NCBI GenBank assembly: GCA_947481595.1
Contig: CANKHC010000012.1
Span: forward strand, 1-32,280
Reading direction: 5' to 3'
Length of the DNA: 32,280 nt
DNA from: Fidelibacterota bacterium
GTDB lineage: Bacteria > Pseudomonadota > Alphaproteobacteria > Rhodospirillales > Rhodospirillaceae
Made by a program: the position numbers and the translations under genes. The notes beneath the pieces are model-generated. The model was given only the letters and a program-made list of their open reading frames with translations, searched no databases and had not been told where the DNA came from. This document shows, in pieces, positions 1-8,402 of the stretch (position 1 is the first letter of the stretch; every line of letters starts with the position of its first letter).

Positions 1-1543
1 CGACTGTGAAGCCCGGGAAGACATTGCCCGTTAGCGACATCACAACGCCGCGGTGCGAGAGATTGCCCACGCCCGTGTAGATATTGGCGGGGTCGCGGTC
101 GAAGTAGGGCTTTTTGACCTCGAACACGCCGGCCATGACGCTGAGGCCCGGCTTGATCTGATAGCGCAGGCCGCCGTCGATCTGACTGGTGAGGCCGGCG
201 GGCATGGGCTCGCCGGAATTGAGGGCGTTGTCGGGTGCGGTGCCGAATTCCTCGAGGCCGCGGGTGTAGCCGGCATAGAACGACAAGGCTTTGGTAGCGT
301 AGATCGCCACGGTGCCGTTATAGAGCCAGGGCTCGCTCTTGGTGCGGATGAAGGCGGTGTTCTCTTTGCCGGTATCGCGGCGGTAGTAGACCTTCTGCAG
401 GCCGGCGCTGAATTCGCCGACGCCGGCCCATTGGCCGACGTAGCTGACGCCCGGCATGATCTGGCGCACCAGGTCGCGGTCGCGCGGCAGTGTGGTGAAG
501 GCCGGCTCAGCGACCGGCGCGTCGACGCCGATCATCGCGGTACCCAGCGAGAGCGTACGCCCGCCGCCGAAGGTGCGCGTCACGTCGCGTCCGCGCACGG
601 CGAGATGGACGGTGTGGCGGTAGACGCCTTGGGTGAAGATGCCCGAGGCGCGCACTTCGCCCGAGGTCGAGTTGGAGCGGTTCTTGCCGAAGGCAATGAC
701 GTCGAGATTGGCGGCGCCGTTGGGCTGGGTGTTGCGGAAGAGGACCGAGAAATTCTTGTTGCGCGACTGGTCGGAGCGGAACAGGCCCGACTGCAGACGC
801 CAGTTGGAGCCGAGGTTGCCGCGCGCGATCAGGCCGGCGTTGATCTCGTTCTGCTCGCGGTCCGCCCACCACTGGCCGTAGAAAACATCGCGGTCGATGC
901 GCGGCGGCAGGTAGTTGCCGGCCGTGAAGATCGACGGCTGGACGGTGTTATGGAAGGAGTGGTTGTTGTAATAAAACGGGATGAGTTCGATGTTGTCGTT
1001 CGGCTTGAAGTTCAGCAGCAAGGCGCCGGTCACGCCGCGGAAGCGTCCGCCCCAGTCCGTACGTCCGGGGAAAAGGTTGATGCCGCCCGCCATGCCCAGC
1101 TTTTCGCCGATCAAGGGTGCGCCGAAGTCGACGACGATGTTGCGCATGCCGATCGGATAGCCGAAGTTGACGGAGGCCGTGGCGAAGGGCTTGTCGCCCG
1201 GCTTGATCATCGAGGTGTCGGCGATGCCGGTGGGTGCGGGGAACGGATAGGACTGGGCCGAGAGGCCGATGCGCATGCTCTGGCTGCGCTGAAGGCGCTG
1301 GCCGAACATCGCCTGCTGGTCGAAATAAAGACCCTCGACGCGGATGTTGCCGGCCTGTTGTGGATCGAAGCCGCGCGCACTGCGCGAATCATAGAGGCCG
1401 ACGTTGTCATTGCCGACGCGCGTGCCGAAAGCGTCTTCGGCGGAGGTCACCGCGTTCTCATCAGCGCGTTGCGCAAAGGCCGCCTGCGTAAACACAAAAG
1501 AAACCGCGGCGGCGGCAGCACCGCGCAACAAAACCTTTTTCAA
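1..1543 (-). CDS. TonB-dependent receptor, C-terminus truncated by window edge (TTG start)
   Basis: Reverse-strand reading from TTG at 1543 gives LKKVLLRGAAAAAVSFVFTQAAFAQRADENAVTSAEDAFGTRVGNDNVGLYDSRSARGFDPQQAGNIRVEGLYFDQ..., a signal peptide plus receptor plug, open to position 1. AAGGGG-like RBS upstream. Clearly paralogous to the receptor at 15036-17015. Not in the supplied ORF track. Confidence 0.85.
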   Translation of the reverse strand, partial: MKKVLLRGAAAAAVSFVFTQAAFAQRADENAVTSAEDAFGTRVGNDNVGLYDSRSARGFDPQQAGNIRVEGLYFDQQAMFGQRLQRSQSMRIGLSAQSYPFPAPTGIADTSMIKPGDKPFATASVNFGYPIGMRNIVVDFGAPLIGEKLGMAGGINLFPGRTDWGGRFRGVTGALLLNFKPNDNIELIPFYYNNHSFHNTVQPSIFTAGNYLPPRIDRDVFYGQWWADREQNEINAGLIARGNLGSNWRLQSGLFRSDQSRNKNFSVLFRNTQPNGAANLDVIAFGKNRSNSTSGEVRASGIFTQGVYRHTVHLAVRGRDVTRTFGGGRTLSLGTAMIGVDAPVAEPAFTTLPRDRDLVRQIMPGVSYVGQWAGVGEFSAGLQKVYYRRDTGKENTAFIRTKSEPWLYNGTVAIYATKALSFYAGYTRGLEEFGTAPDNALNSGEPMPAGLTSQIDGGLRYQIKPGLSVMAGVFEVKKPYFDRDPANIYTGVGNLSHRGVVMSLTGNVFPGFTV

Positions 1544-1619
1544 CGACCTTACCCCTTGAACTCTGCTCAACCAGGACGCAACGGCCCCCGGCCGTTCCGC
1601 CCTGTAACAGGTTTATCTC

Positions 1620-1654
1620 AAAAAAAAACAGGCCGGGGTAGCGTTCCCGGCCTG
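1620..1654 (-). terminator. Rho-independent terminator downstream of the tannase-family gene
   Basis: CAGGCCGGG (1629-1637) / CCCGGCCTG (1646-1654), perfect 9-bp stem with 8-nt loop, followed on the minus strand by a run of nine T (plus-strand A at 1620-1628). Lies just past the stop at 1673. Confidence 0.9.
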
Positions 1655-1672
1655 CTCGCTTAGCTGTGAAGT

Positions 1673-3526
1673 CTAGCGCGAGGCTTGCGTCTGCGGCGCG
1701 CTGCACTGGAAGTTTGCCGCGTCGTCGATGCTGCCCTTGCCGGTGTAGGTGGCCACGGCCGGATAGGGGCACAGCGGCCGGGTGCGGGCGACGTAGCCCG
1801 TGATCGGCATGTTCTGCGGCCGGCCTTCCGCCATCTGGCCGCCCTTCTTGGTCAGGACGTGCGAGGCGATGATGCGCTCCGGCGCCTTGCCCTGCTCGAC
1901 CCATTGTTCCATCGACGTCAGGAAGTCGGCGACGTTGGTGGTCATCTTGGAAGGATCAGCCGAGTTGCAATGGCCCATGCCCGGCACCATGAACAGGCGC
2001 GCAGTGTCTTTAGCGCCGGGGCCCGTGGCAGCGAGCATGCGTTCGTAATAAGCCTCGGTGGAGTTGGCATTCACGGCCCAGTCGGCATAGCCGACGTAGA
2101 TGAGCAGCTTGCCGTTGCTCTTTTGCAGGCCGGTGAGATCGGCGTTGTCGCCGTCGATCTGGGCGGCGGCAGCTTCGGTCGCCGCCATGTCCGTCTCGAA
2201 GTTGAACTTGTGCAGGTCGTAATTGGGATCACCGAAGACGACGTAGCGCAAAGTCTCGTTGCTGAGCAGATAGTGGCGCGAGGAATATTCGCCCGGCTGC
2301 TTCTTCACACCTTCGCTCGCCCAAGGTGTTCCGATCACGTAGGCGGAGCCGGCATCGGTGGCCCAGCCGCCGGAGATGCTTTCGCCGCCGTAAGGCCAGC
2401 TCTGCCAGATCTTGCCGGTGGAGTTCGAGGGCCCTTCGTGGATCTTGGCGATGAGATCGATCTGCTTCGGCGTGAAGCACTTGTTGTTGTCCTGGCCGTC
2501 CTTGCAGACCGGCAGATCCTTGTGCGGGTCGAAGTTGCAGGCGCGCGGATTGGTGATGATCCCGTCCTTCAGGCCATCGACGGCGTCGCACTTGCCATAG
2601 ACCGCGGCATCAAGCGCGGTGACTTTCTCGGCGGGAAGGTTCGGCTTGTAGGCGTATTGGTCTTCGGCGGTGGGGTACATGGCCTGCTGCGTCCAAGCCA
2701 TACTGAGGGCGATGCCCTTGGTCCAGCTGAAGGCCGGGCACGCGGCGATGACGCCGTCGAAATCGTCGGGATAGCGCTGCGCCTGAACCATGGCGACGCG
2801 CCCCGACCCCGAGGCGCCGTAGTAGTAGGCCTTGGCGATGGCCTTCTTGTAGTAGGCCTGGATCACGAGCTTGGCGTTGGCCTGGGCGAGGTGGTTGCCG
2901 CGGTGACCCCAATTGACGACGCGCTCGGGATTGTGGAGCGCCCAAGAGGCGCCGACGTCTTTCGGAATGGGATGGCCGGTGTCGGTGCTAGCCGAGGCGT
3001 AGCCGCGGTGCAGGGCCGATGCCTTCATGCCGTTCTGCAGGGTGCCGATGAAACCGCCGGTGCCGCCCATGAGGAACTTGCCGTTCCATTGGTCGGGGTT
3101 GGGCAGGATGACCTCGAGATTGATTTCCTTGTCGATGACGGCCAGCACCTTGCAGTGCGCCATGGCTTCTTTGTCGGCGCCCACCATCTCGGCGGAGGTG
3201 ACACGCATCCAAGGCAGCTGGAGGCCCGTCAGACTCTGACAGGAGGAGACGGCGGCGGGTGAACCGAGCACCTTGTCGAGGGCGCCGCGCACATTGGCGT
3301 TGGCGCCGAGGGTGGTGTCGGCAGCGGCGATGTCGCCGAGGGTGGGATCGGCGAGCGGTATTACGCTGCCGGCTTTTTGTACCGCGACGGGACGGCCGAA
3401 GACTTCGGCGGCCTTCTGGTCCTGGCGATATACGCTCCAATTATCGGCGGCAAATGCCGTAGAGGCCAAGCCAAAGGTTGCTACGACTGCGGCGCAGGTC
3501 TGCGCCTTCGTCATACGTGCCATCAA
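1673..3526 (-). CDS. tannase/feruloyl esterase family alpha/beta hydrolase, secreted
   Basis: 617 aa ORF with signal peptide (MTKAQTCAAVVATFGLASTAFA), GASGSGR nucleophile-elbow-like motif, and the MVPGMGHCNSADPS...LTSMEQWVEQGKAPERIIA C-terminal signature typical of the tannase family. Confidence 0.88.
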   Translation of the reverse strand: MMARMTKAQTCAAVVATFGLASTAFAADNWSVYRQDQKAAEVFGRPVAVQKAGSVIPLADPTLGDIAAADTTLGANANVRGALDKVLGSPAAVSSCQSLTGLQLPWMRVTSAEMVGADKEAMAHCKVLAVIDKEINLEVILPNPDQWNGKFLMGGTGGFIGTLQNGMKASALHRGYASASTDTGHPIPKDVGASWALHNPERVVNWGHRGNHLAQANAKLVIQAYYKKAIAKAYYYGASGSGRVAMVQAQRYPDDFDGVIAACPAFSWTKGIALSMAWTQQAMYPTAEDQYAYKPNLPAEKVTALDAAVYGKCDAVDGLKDGIITNPRACNFDPHKDLPVCKDGQDNNKCFTPKQIDLIAKIHEGPSNSTGKIWQSWPYGGESISGGWATDAGSAYVIGTPWASEGVKKQPGEYSSRHYLLSNETLRYVVFGDPNYDLHKFNFETDMAATEAAAAQIDGDNADLTGLQKSNGKLLIYVGYADWAVNANSTEAYYERMLAATGPGAKDTARLFMVPGMGHCNSADPSKMTTNVADFLTSMEQWVEQGKAPERIIASHVLTKKGGQMAEGRPQNMPITGYVARTRPLCPYPAVATYTGKGSIDDAANFQCSAPQTQASR

Positions 3527-3633
3527 TCCCTCCCTGGAATGTCAGTGCGAGGGCGGCACTTTAGCAGAGGCGGCGGGTTCAGGCGAGGCGCTTAAGCCTT
3601 TGACCGGACGAGGCGAATGGAGGTTGTTTAGCC

Positions 3634-3828
<195 letters not shown>

Positions 3829-4026
3829 TCAGCGCTCGACGGTGGGACCGCGGCGCGGCGTGTTGATGTTGGCGTCGGGCTGGCCGCGATGCAGCGAGTC
3901 GAGATCGCCGCCGGTGGCGCGGCGGGACTCATTCAGGCGGGCGAGGTCTGCACCGGTGGTCTTGTCGCGGGCAGGAATGGGAGCGTCGGAGGGCAGCGGC
4001 TGGGCCGCATCGCGAATGGCTTTCAT
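3829..4026 (-). CDS. small hypothetical protein (65 aa)
   Basis: ATG at 4026 with GGAG RBS: MKAIRDAAQPLPSDAPIPARDKTTGADLARLNESRRATGGDLDSLHRGQPDANINTPRRGPTVER. The track's longer ORF (to 4101) probably over-extends. Confidence 0.55.
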   Translation of the reverse strand: MKAIRDAAQPLPSDAPIPARDKTTGADLARLNESRRATGGDLDSLHRGQPDANINTPRRGPTVER

Positions 4027-4056
4027 GGCGGTATCTCCATCTGTCATATGCAGTAA

Positions 4057-4082
4057 AACGTTTGGTGACGCGGCATTGTTCA
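4057..4082 (-). promoter_or_regulatory. near-consensus EcfG-type promoter (TGAAC-N17-CGTT) for the small-protein operon 4026-3634
   Basis: Plus strand AACG (4057-4060), 17 nt, GTTCA (4078-4082), i.e. TGAAC-N17-CGTT on the minus strand. One mismatch to GGAAC-N16/17-CGTT. Positioned just upstream of the start at 4026. Confidence 0.45.
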
Positions 4083-4084
4083 CG

Positions 4085-4109
4085 GGAACGGTGCGCGTCA
4101 AAGTGCGTT
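4085..4109 (+). promoter_or_regulatory. EcfG-type general stress promoter upstream of iaaA
   Basis: GGAAC (4085-4089), 16 nt, CGTT (4106-4109). Exact match to the published EcfG consensus, 29 nt before the ATG at 4139. Confidence 0.65.
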
Positions 4110-4138
4110 GAAGCTGTGCAGCTAAGGATTGTAGGCAG

Positions 4139-5110
4139 ATGAGACAGTGGGCTCTGGCCCTTCACGGCGGCGCGGGGAAACTCGCGCGCGGCGACCTGAC
4201 GGCCGCGCAGGATGCGGCTTACCGCGCGAGTCTGCGTGTCTGCGCGGAGGCGGGTCGAGTGATCTTGGCCGGCGGCGGAACCGCGCTCGATGCCGCCCAA
4301 GCGGCCGTGTGCGCGCTGGAGGACGATCCTTTGTTCAATGCCGGGCGCGGCGCCGTGTTCACCGCCGAGGGGAAGAACGAACTCGATGCGTCGATCATGG
4401 ATGGTGCCAGTTTGCGCGCTGGGGCCGTGGCCGGCATCAGCCGCACGCGCTCACCCATCACACTCGCGCGCTCCGTGATGGAAAAGTCGCCGCATGTGTT
4501 GTTGATCGGCGCACAAGCCGATGCCTTTGGGCAGAGCCAGGGGCTGGAACAAGTGGCGCCCGGGCACTTTTTCACCGAACCGCGCTGGCGGTCGCTAGAG
4601 AAATTCCTCGGCAAACACGGACTGCCCCTGCCCGCGCGGCCTGCGGGTGCGGCTGAAACGGCGGCGCCCTTGGCCTATGACGAAGGGGTGCGCGGCACCG
4701 TCGGGGCGGTGGCGCGCGACCAGGCGGGCAACGTCGCGGCGGCGACCTCGACGGGCGGCATGACCGGCAAACGCTGGGGCCGAGTGGGCGATAGTCCGAT
4801 CATCGGCGCGGGCACGTACGCGGCCAACGCCTCGGCGGCGGTGTCGGCGACGGGCGACGGTGAATATTTCATCCGGCTTGGCGTGGCGCGGGAGATCTGC
4901 GCCCTGGTGGAGCACAAGGGCTTGGACCTGCAGACGGCGGTGGATGCGGTGATCCAGGGTGAACTCAAAAAGATCGGCGGCACGGGGGGCGTGATCGCCA
5001 TCAATTGTGAGGGAGATATCGCCTGCAGCTTCAATACCGATGGGATGTATCGCGCAGTGGTTGCCGACACCCTGCCTTTGCGCGTGGCGATTTATCGGGA
5101 TGACATATAG
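4139..5110 (+). CDS. iaaA: isoaspartyl peptidase / L-asparaginase (Ntn-hydrolase, threonine peptidase T2 family)
   Basis: LALHGGAGKL start; GTVGAVARDQAGNVAAATSTGGMTGKRWGRVGDSPIIGAGTYA contains the autocleavage/catalytic region of this family. Confidence 0.9.
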   Translation: MRQWALALHGGAGKLARGDLTAAQDAAYRASLRVCAEAGRVILAGGGTALDAAQAAVCALEDDPLFNAGRGAVFTAEGKNELDASIMDGASLRAGAVAGISRTRSPITLARSVMEKSPHVLLIGAQADAFGQSQGLEQVAPGHFFTEPRWRSLEKFLGKHGLPLPARPAGAAETAAPLAYDEGVRGTVGAVARDQAGNVAAATSTGGMTGKRWGRVGDSPIIGAGTYAANASAAVSATGDGEYFIRLGVAREICALVEHKGLDLQTAVDAVIQGELKKIGGTGGVIAINCEGDIACSFNTDGMYRAVVADTLPLRVAIYRDDI

Positions 5111-5115
5111 CTGCA

Positions 5116-5141
5116 GGAACCCCTAGGCGCGGAAGCCCGTT
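5116..5141 (+). promoter_or_regulatory. EcfG-type general stress promoter upstream of ku
   Basis: GGAAC (5116-5120), 17 nt, CGTT (5138-5141), exact consensus match in the short iaaA-ku intergenic region, 27 nt before the ku ATG. Confidence 0.65.
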
Positions 5142-5168
5142 GAGTCTGCATTCAATAGGAATCCTTTC

Positions 5169-6074
5169 ATGCCCCGCGCTAAACGCAAAGATACCCCCCG
5201 CCCCATCGCGCACCTTTCCGGCCTGACCTCGCGCCCCGCATGGCAGGGGCACTTGCGCCTGTCGCTGGTGAGCTGTGCGGTGGGCTTGTACCGCGCGACG
5301 ACCAGCAAGAATGACGTGTCGTTCAACCTGATCAACCCGGCCACCGGCAACCGCATCAAGATGGTGCCAACGGACCCGGAGACCGACGAGCCGGTGGACC
5401 GCTCGACGCTGGTGAAAGGCTTCGAGGTCGATGACGGCAAGTACGTGCTGTTCGACGACGAGGAGCTGAAGGCGGTGAAACTCGAAACCACGCGCACGCT
5501 CGATATCGAGCGCTTTGTGGACGCGAAGTCCATCGACCGGCTGTATTGGGATACGCCTTATATCCTGGTGCCCATGGATGAAAGCGCGGTCGAGGCCTAT
5601 AGCGTCATCCAGCAGGCCATGACGCGCGCCGGCAAGATCGCGCTGGGGCGCGTGACCATGCACCAGCGCGAGCGGCTGATGGCGATCGAGCCGCGTGACA
5701 ATGGATTGCTGGCGACCACGTTGCGTATGCACGACGAGGTCATCAACACGGCGGAAGCGCTCGGTGACATTCCCCACGCCAAGGCCGACAAGCAGATGAT
5801 CGACATCGCCGAGCGCATTATCGAACAGCAGGGAGGTGCCTTCGATACCAAGCTGTTCACCGACCGCTATGAAGACGCGCTGCATGAATTGATCGAGGAA
5901 AAGCGGCGCGGCCATAAGGTCAAGGCTGTGCGCGAAGCTCCGGCGAAGGGCAACGTGGTGGATTTGATGGACGCCTTGAAGAAGAGCTTGAACAAGAAGC
6001 CGGCGAAAACAGCGCCGGCTCCCAAAGCCGATAACGTGCGCAAGTTCGAAAAGAAAAAGAGTGCCAAGCGCTAA
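5169..6074 (+). CDS. ku: Ku protein, non-homologous end joining
   Basis: RPAWQGHLRLSLVSCAVGLYRATTSKNDVSFNLINPATGNRIK...VDRSTLVKGFEVDDGKYVLFDDEELKAVKLETTRTLDIERFVD; Lys-rich C-terminal tail. Typical bacterial Ku. Confidence 0.95.
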   Translation: MPRAKRKDTPRPIAHLSGLTSRPAWQGHLRLSLVSCAVGLYRATTSKNDVSFNLINPATGNRIKMVPTDPETDEPVDRSTLVKGFEVDDGKYVLFDDEELKAVKLETTRTLDIERFVDAKSIDRLYWDTPYILVPMDESAVEAYSVIQQAMTRAGKIALGRVTMHQRERLMAIEPRDNGLLATTLRMHDEVINTAEALGDIPHAKADKQMIDIAERIIEQQGGAFDTKLFTDRYEDALHELIEEKRRGHKVKAVREAPAKGNVVDLMDALKKSLNKKPAKTAPAPKADNVRKFEKKKSAKR

Positions 6075-6286
6075 TGCGCAAGATTATCGAATTCGACGAC
6101 GAGACGTTCAGCGCCTTGAAGCTGCTGGCGGGCGACCGCACCAGTACGCTGCAGGAGCTGGCCGACGAGGCGTTTCGCGATCTTCTGAAGAAGCACGGCA
6201 GGCCGACGAACCTGCGCGAGGCGCTGCGCAAAAGTCTGCGCACTATTCCGGCAAATGACACTCACCCGCGCAAGGCAAAGCGCTGA
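6074..6286 (+). CDS. small protein, ribbon-helix-helix-like, translationally coupled to ku
   Basis: 70 aa, MRKIIEFDDETFSALKLLAGDRTSTLQELADEAFRDLLKKHGRP. ATG overlaps the ku stop (TAATG). Confidence 0.7.
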   Translation: MRKIIEFDDETFSALKLLAGDRTSTLQELADEAFRDLLKKHGRPTNLREALRKSLRTIPANDTHPRKAKR

Positions 6287-6299
6287 TTAATTTCGAGCG

Positions 6300-6848
6300 T
6301 CACACCGTCGCGAACATGGCGTCGGCTTCCATGGCGGTCGCGTCGGCGAGGATGTTGGCGTAAACCGCGGGGCCGGCCATGGCGATCAGTTCGACGATTT
6401 CGGGGTCTTTGAGGCCGTGCTCGCGAAGCCCCGCGTAGTCTGCCTCTCCGAGACTTTGCGGATCGCGCGCGCACTTCATCGCGAACAGGATCATGGTGCG
6501 CATCTCCACATCGGGCAGAGCGTTAACGTCGCGCACGATGTGTTCGATGGTGCCGGCATCCACGCCCAGCATGCGGCAACAAGCGATGTGCGCAGCTTCG
6601 CAGTAGCGGCAGTTTCTCTCCTGCGAGATGGCGACGAAGATCAGTTCCTTTTTCCAGCGCGGGATCTCGCCAGTGACCAGGATATTGCGCACCAAGTCCC
6701 AGGTTCCGCGCGCCACGGTGGGCGCGTGGCCTTGAGTCATGATGAAATTCGGCGGCCCCGGGAATGACATCCGACGGTGAAAATCGTCGTAGACGTCCTT
6801 TGTGGCCGGGGACGCTTGATCGGGTTTCAGAAGAGGAATGTGAGACAT
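6300..6848 (-). CDS. carboxymuconolactone decarboxylase / AhpD-like alkylhydroperoxidase family protein
   Basis: Start MSHIPLLKPDQASPATKDVYDDFHRR at 6848. Redox motif NCRYCEAAH in the AhpD context (LIFVAISQERNCRYCEAAHIACCRMLG). Confidence 0.82.
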   Translation of the reverse strand: MSHIPLLKPDQASPATKDVYDDFHRRMSFPGPPNFIMTQGHAPTVARGTWDLVRNILVTGEIPRWKKELIFVAISQERNCRYCEAAHIACCRMLGVDAGTIEHIVRDVNALPDVEMRTMILFAMKCARDPQSLGEADYAGLREHGLKDPEIVELIAMAGPAVYANILADATAMEADAMFATV

Positions 6849-7065
6849 CAGTGGTCCAGCGCGGTTCAGGCGGGAGCACACATCTGCTCTCAGCCGCTGG
6901 AGCCCACTAAGATGACCAACGATGATCCAATGTAGGATTCCGTACACATGAAGTCGAATCATCTCGCAGTTGCGCGAGATTGAGCCGCTTCGCATGCAAC
7001 TACCTAGATGAGCCCAGGACGATACACGAGCGCGCGCGTGTACGATTGGTATAAATACCTAGACG

Positions 7066-8295
7066 CTAGGTCTCTGGAGTGAACGCGCCTTGTTTGCGCA
7101 ACTCTTCGGTCTGAGGCCCCAAACCGATCTCAGCCAGGACTTCGTTGGTGTGTTCGCCCAGGAGCGGCGGGTGACGGCGGACCTGTTGGGGCGTGCCGGT
7201 GAGTTTCACCGGGAAGCCGATGTTGGGCACCGTGCCTTCGACCGGATGCGGGATTTCCATGCGCATATTGCGGAACTTGCCGTGTTCGCTCTCGAAGGCT
7301 TCGGGATAGGTGTTGAGGCGGCCGGCCGGGAGACCCACAGCGAGGAATTTCTCCACCCACGCCTCGGCGGGTTTGGTGGCGAAGGTTTTCTCGAGTTCTT
7401 CGATGAGAATCTCGCGGTTCTTCAAGCGCGCGGGGATATCGGTGAAGCGCGGATCCTTGAGAAGTTCGGTCCGACCCATCTCTTCGCAGAGCTGCTTCCA
7501 CAATTTCCCGCTGGTGGCACCGAGGACGAAGTAGCCGTCGGCGGCTTTGACGGCCTGGTAAGGCGCGCTCATGCGGTTGGAGGTGCCGAGCGGTTGGGGC
7601 TTCTCGCCCGTGCCCCAGTACTGGGAGGTATCCCAGATGGAGAACGCGAGAGCGGCTTCAAACAGCGAGGCGTCGATGAACTGGCCGCGGCCGCTGGTCT
7701 TGGAGCCGATGTAGGCGGCGAGGATGGCGTAGGTGGCAAAGAGCGCGCAACCGATGTCGGCGACGGGCACGCCAGCCTTCACGGGCGGGCCGCCGGGATA
7801 GCCGGTGACGCTCATGATGCCGGACATGGCCTGGGCGATGAGGTCGAGCCCGGGGCGCATGGCCCAGGGGCCGTTCTGGCCGAAGCCGGAGATGCTGGCG
7901 TAGATCAGGCGCGGGTTGATCTTCGAAAGCGTGTCGTAGTCGATGCCGAGTTTCTTGACCACGCCGGGGCGGTAGTTCTCGACCAAGACGTCGGCCTGCT
8001 CGACCAGTTTCAGGAAAATCTTTTTGCCGGCGGCGTTCTTGAGGTTGAGGGCGACGCTGCGCTTGTTGCGGTTCAAATTCATGAACCCCATGCTGTCGTC
8101 GCCCTTCATCTTGAAGCCCATGGCGCGGCGCGTCTGGTCGCCGGTGCCGGCGGGCTCGATCTTGATGACGTCGGCGCCGAGGTCGGCGAGCATCATGGTG
8201 CAGAACGGGCCTGCCATGACTTGGGTGACGTCGAGAACTCGGATGCCACTCAAAGGTAACAAGTGGGGCGGCAGTTGCGGTTTGGCTTCAGACAC
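7066..8295 (-). CDS. CaiB/BaiF family (class III) CoA-transferase
   Basis: GIRVLDVTQVMAGPFCTMMLADLGADVIKIEPAGTGDQTR...NRNKRSVALNLKNAAGKKIFLKLVEQADVLVENYRPGVVKKLG. Confidence 0.95.
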   Translation of the reverse strand: MSEAKPQLPPHLLPLSGIRVLDVTQVMAGPFCTMMLADLGADVIKIEPAGTGDQTRRAMGFKMKGDDSMGFMNLNRNKRSVALNLKNAAGKKIFLKLVEQADVLVENYRPGVVKKLGIDYDTLSKINPRLIYASISGFGQNGPWAMRPGLDLIAQAMSGIMSVTGYPGGPPVKAGVPVADIGCALFATYAILAAYIGSKTSGRGQFIDASLFEAALAFSIWDTSQYWGTGEKPQPLGTSNRMSAPYQAVKAADGYFVLGATSGKLWKQLCEEMGRTELLKDPRFTDIPARLKNREILIEELEKTFATKPAEAWVEKFLAVGLPAGRLNTYPEAFESEHGKFRNMRMEIPHPVEGTVPNIGFPVKLTGTPQQVRRHPPLLGEHTNEVLAEIGLGPQTEELRKQGAFTPET

Positions 8296-8402
8296 GAAAA
8301 ATCCCCCTCACGGCGACAGAATGCGCCGGATCATAGGCATAAAGACGGGATTATGGCAGCCGAAAGTAACTGCTCCAAACGCAAGTCAGGCGTGCGCCGC
8401 TG

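Noticed and set aside
53-1663. 536-aa plus-strand ORF over the first receptor
   Set aside because: Antisense to a clear TonB receptor; low-complexity Ala/Gly/Arg/Val/Asp composition typical of shadow ORFs in GC-rich DNA.
1685-3262. 525-aa plus-strand ORF
   Set aside because: Antisense shadow of the tannase-family gene.
5031-5915. 294-aa minus-strand ORF
   Set aside because: Antisense to Ku and spans the iaaA-ku gap; no family signature.
7090-8259. 389-aa plus-strand ORF
   Set aside because: Antisense shadow of the CoA-transferase gene.
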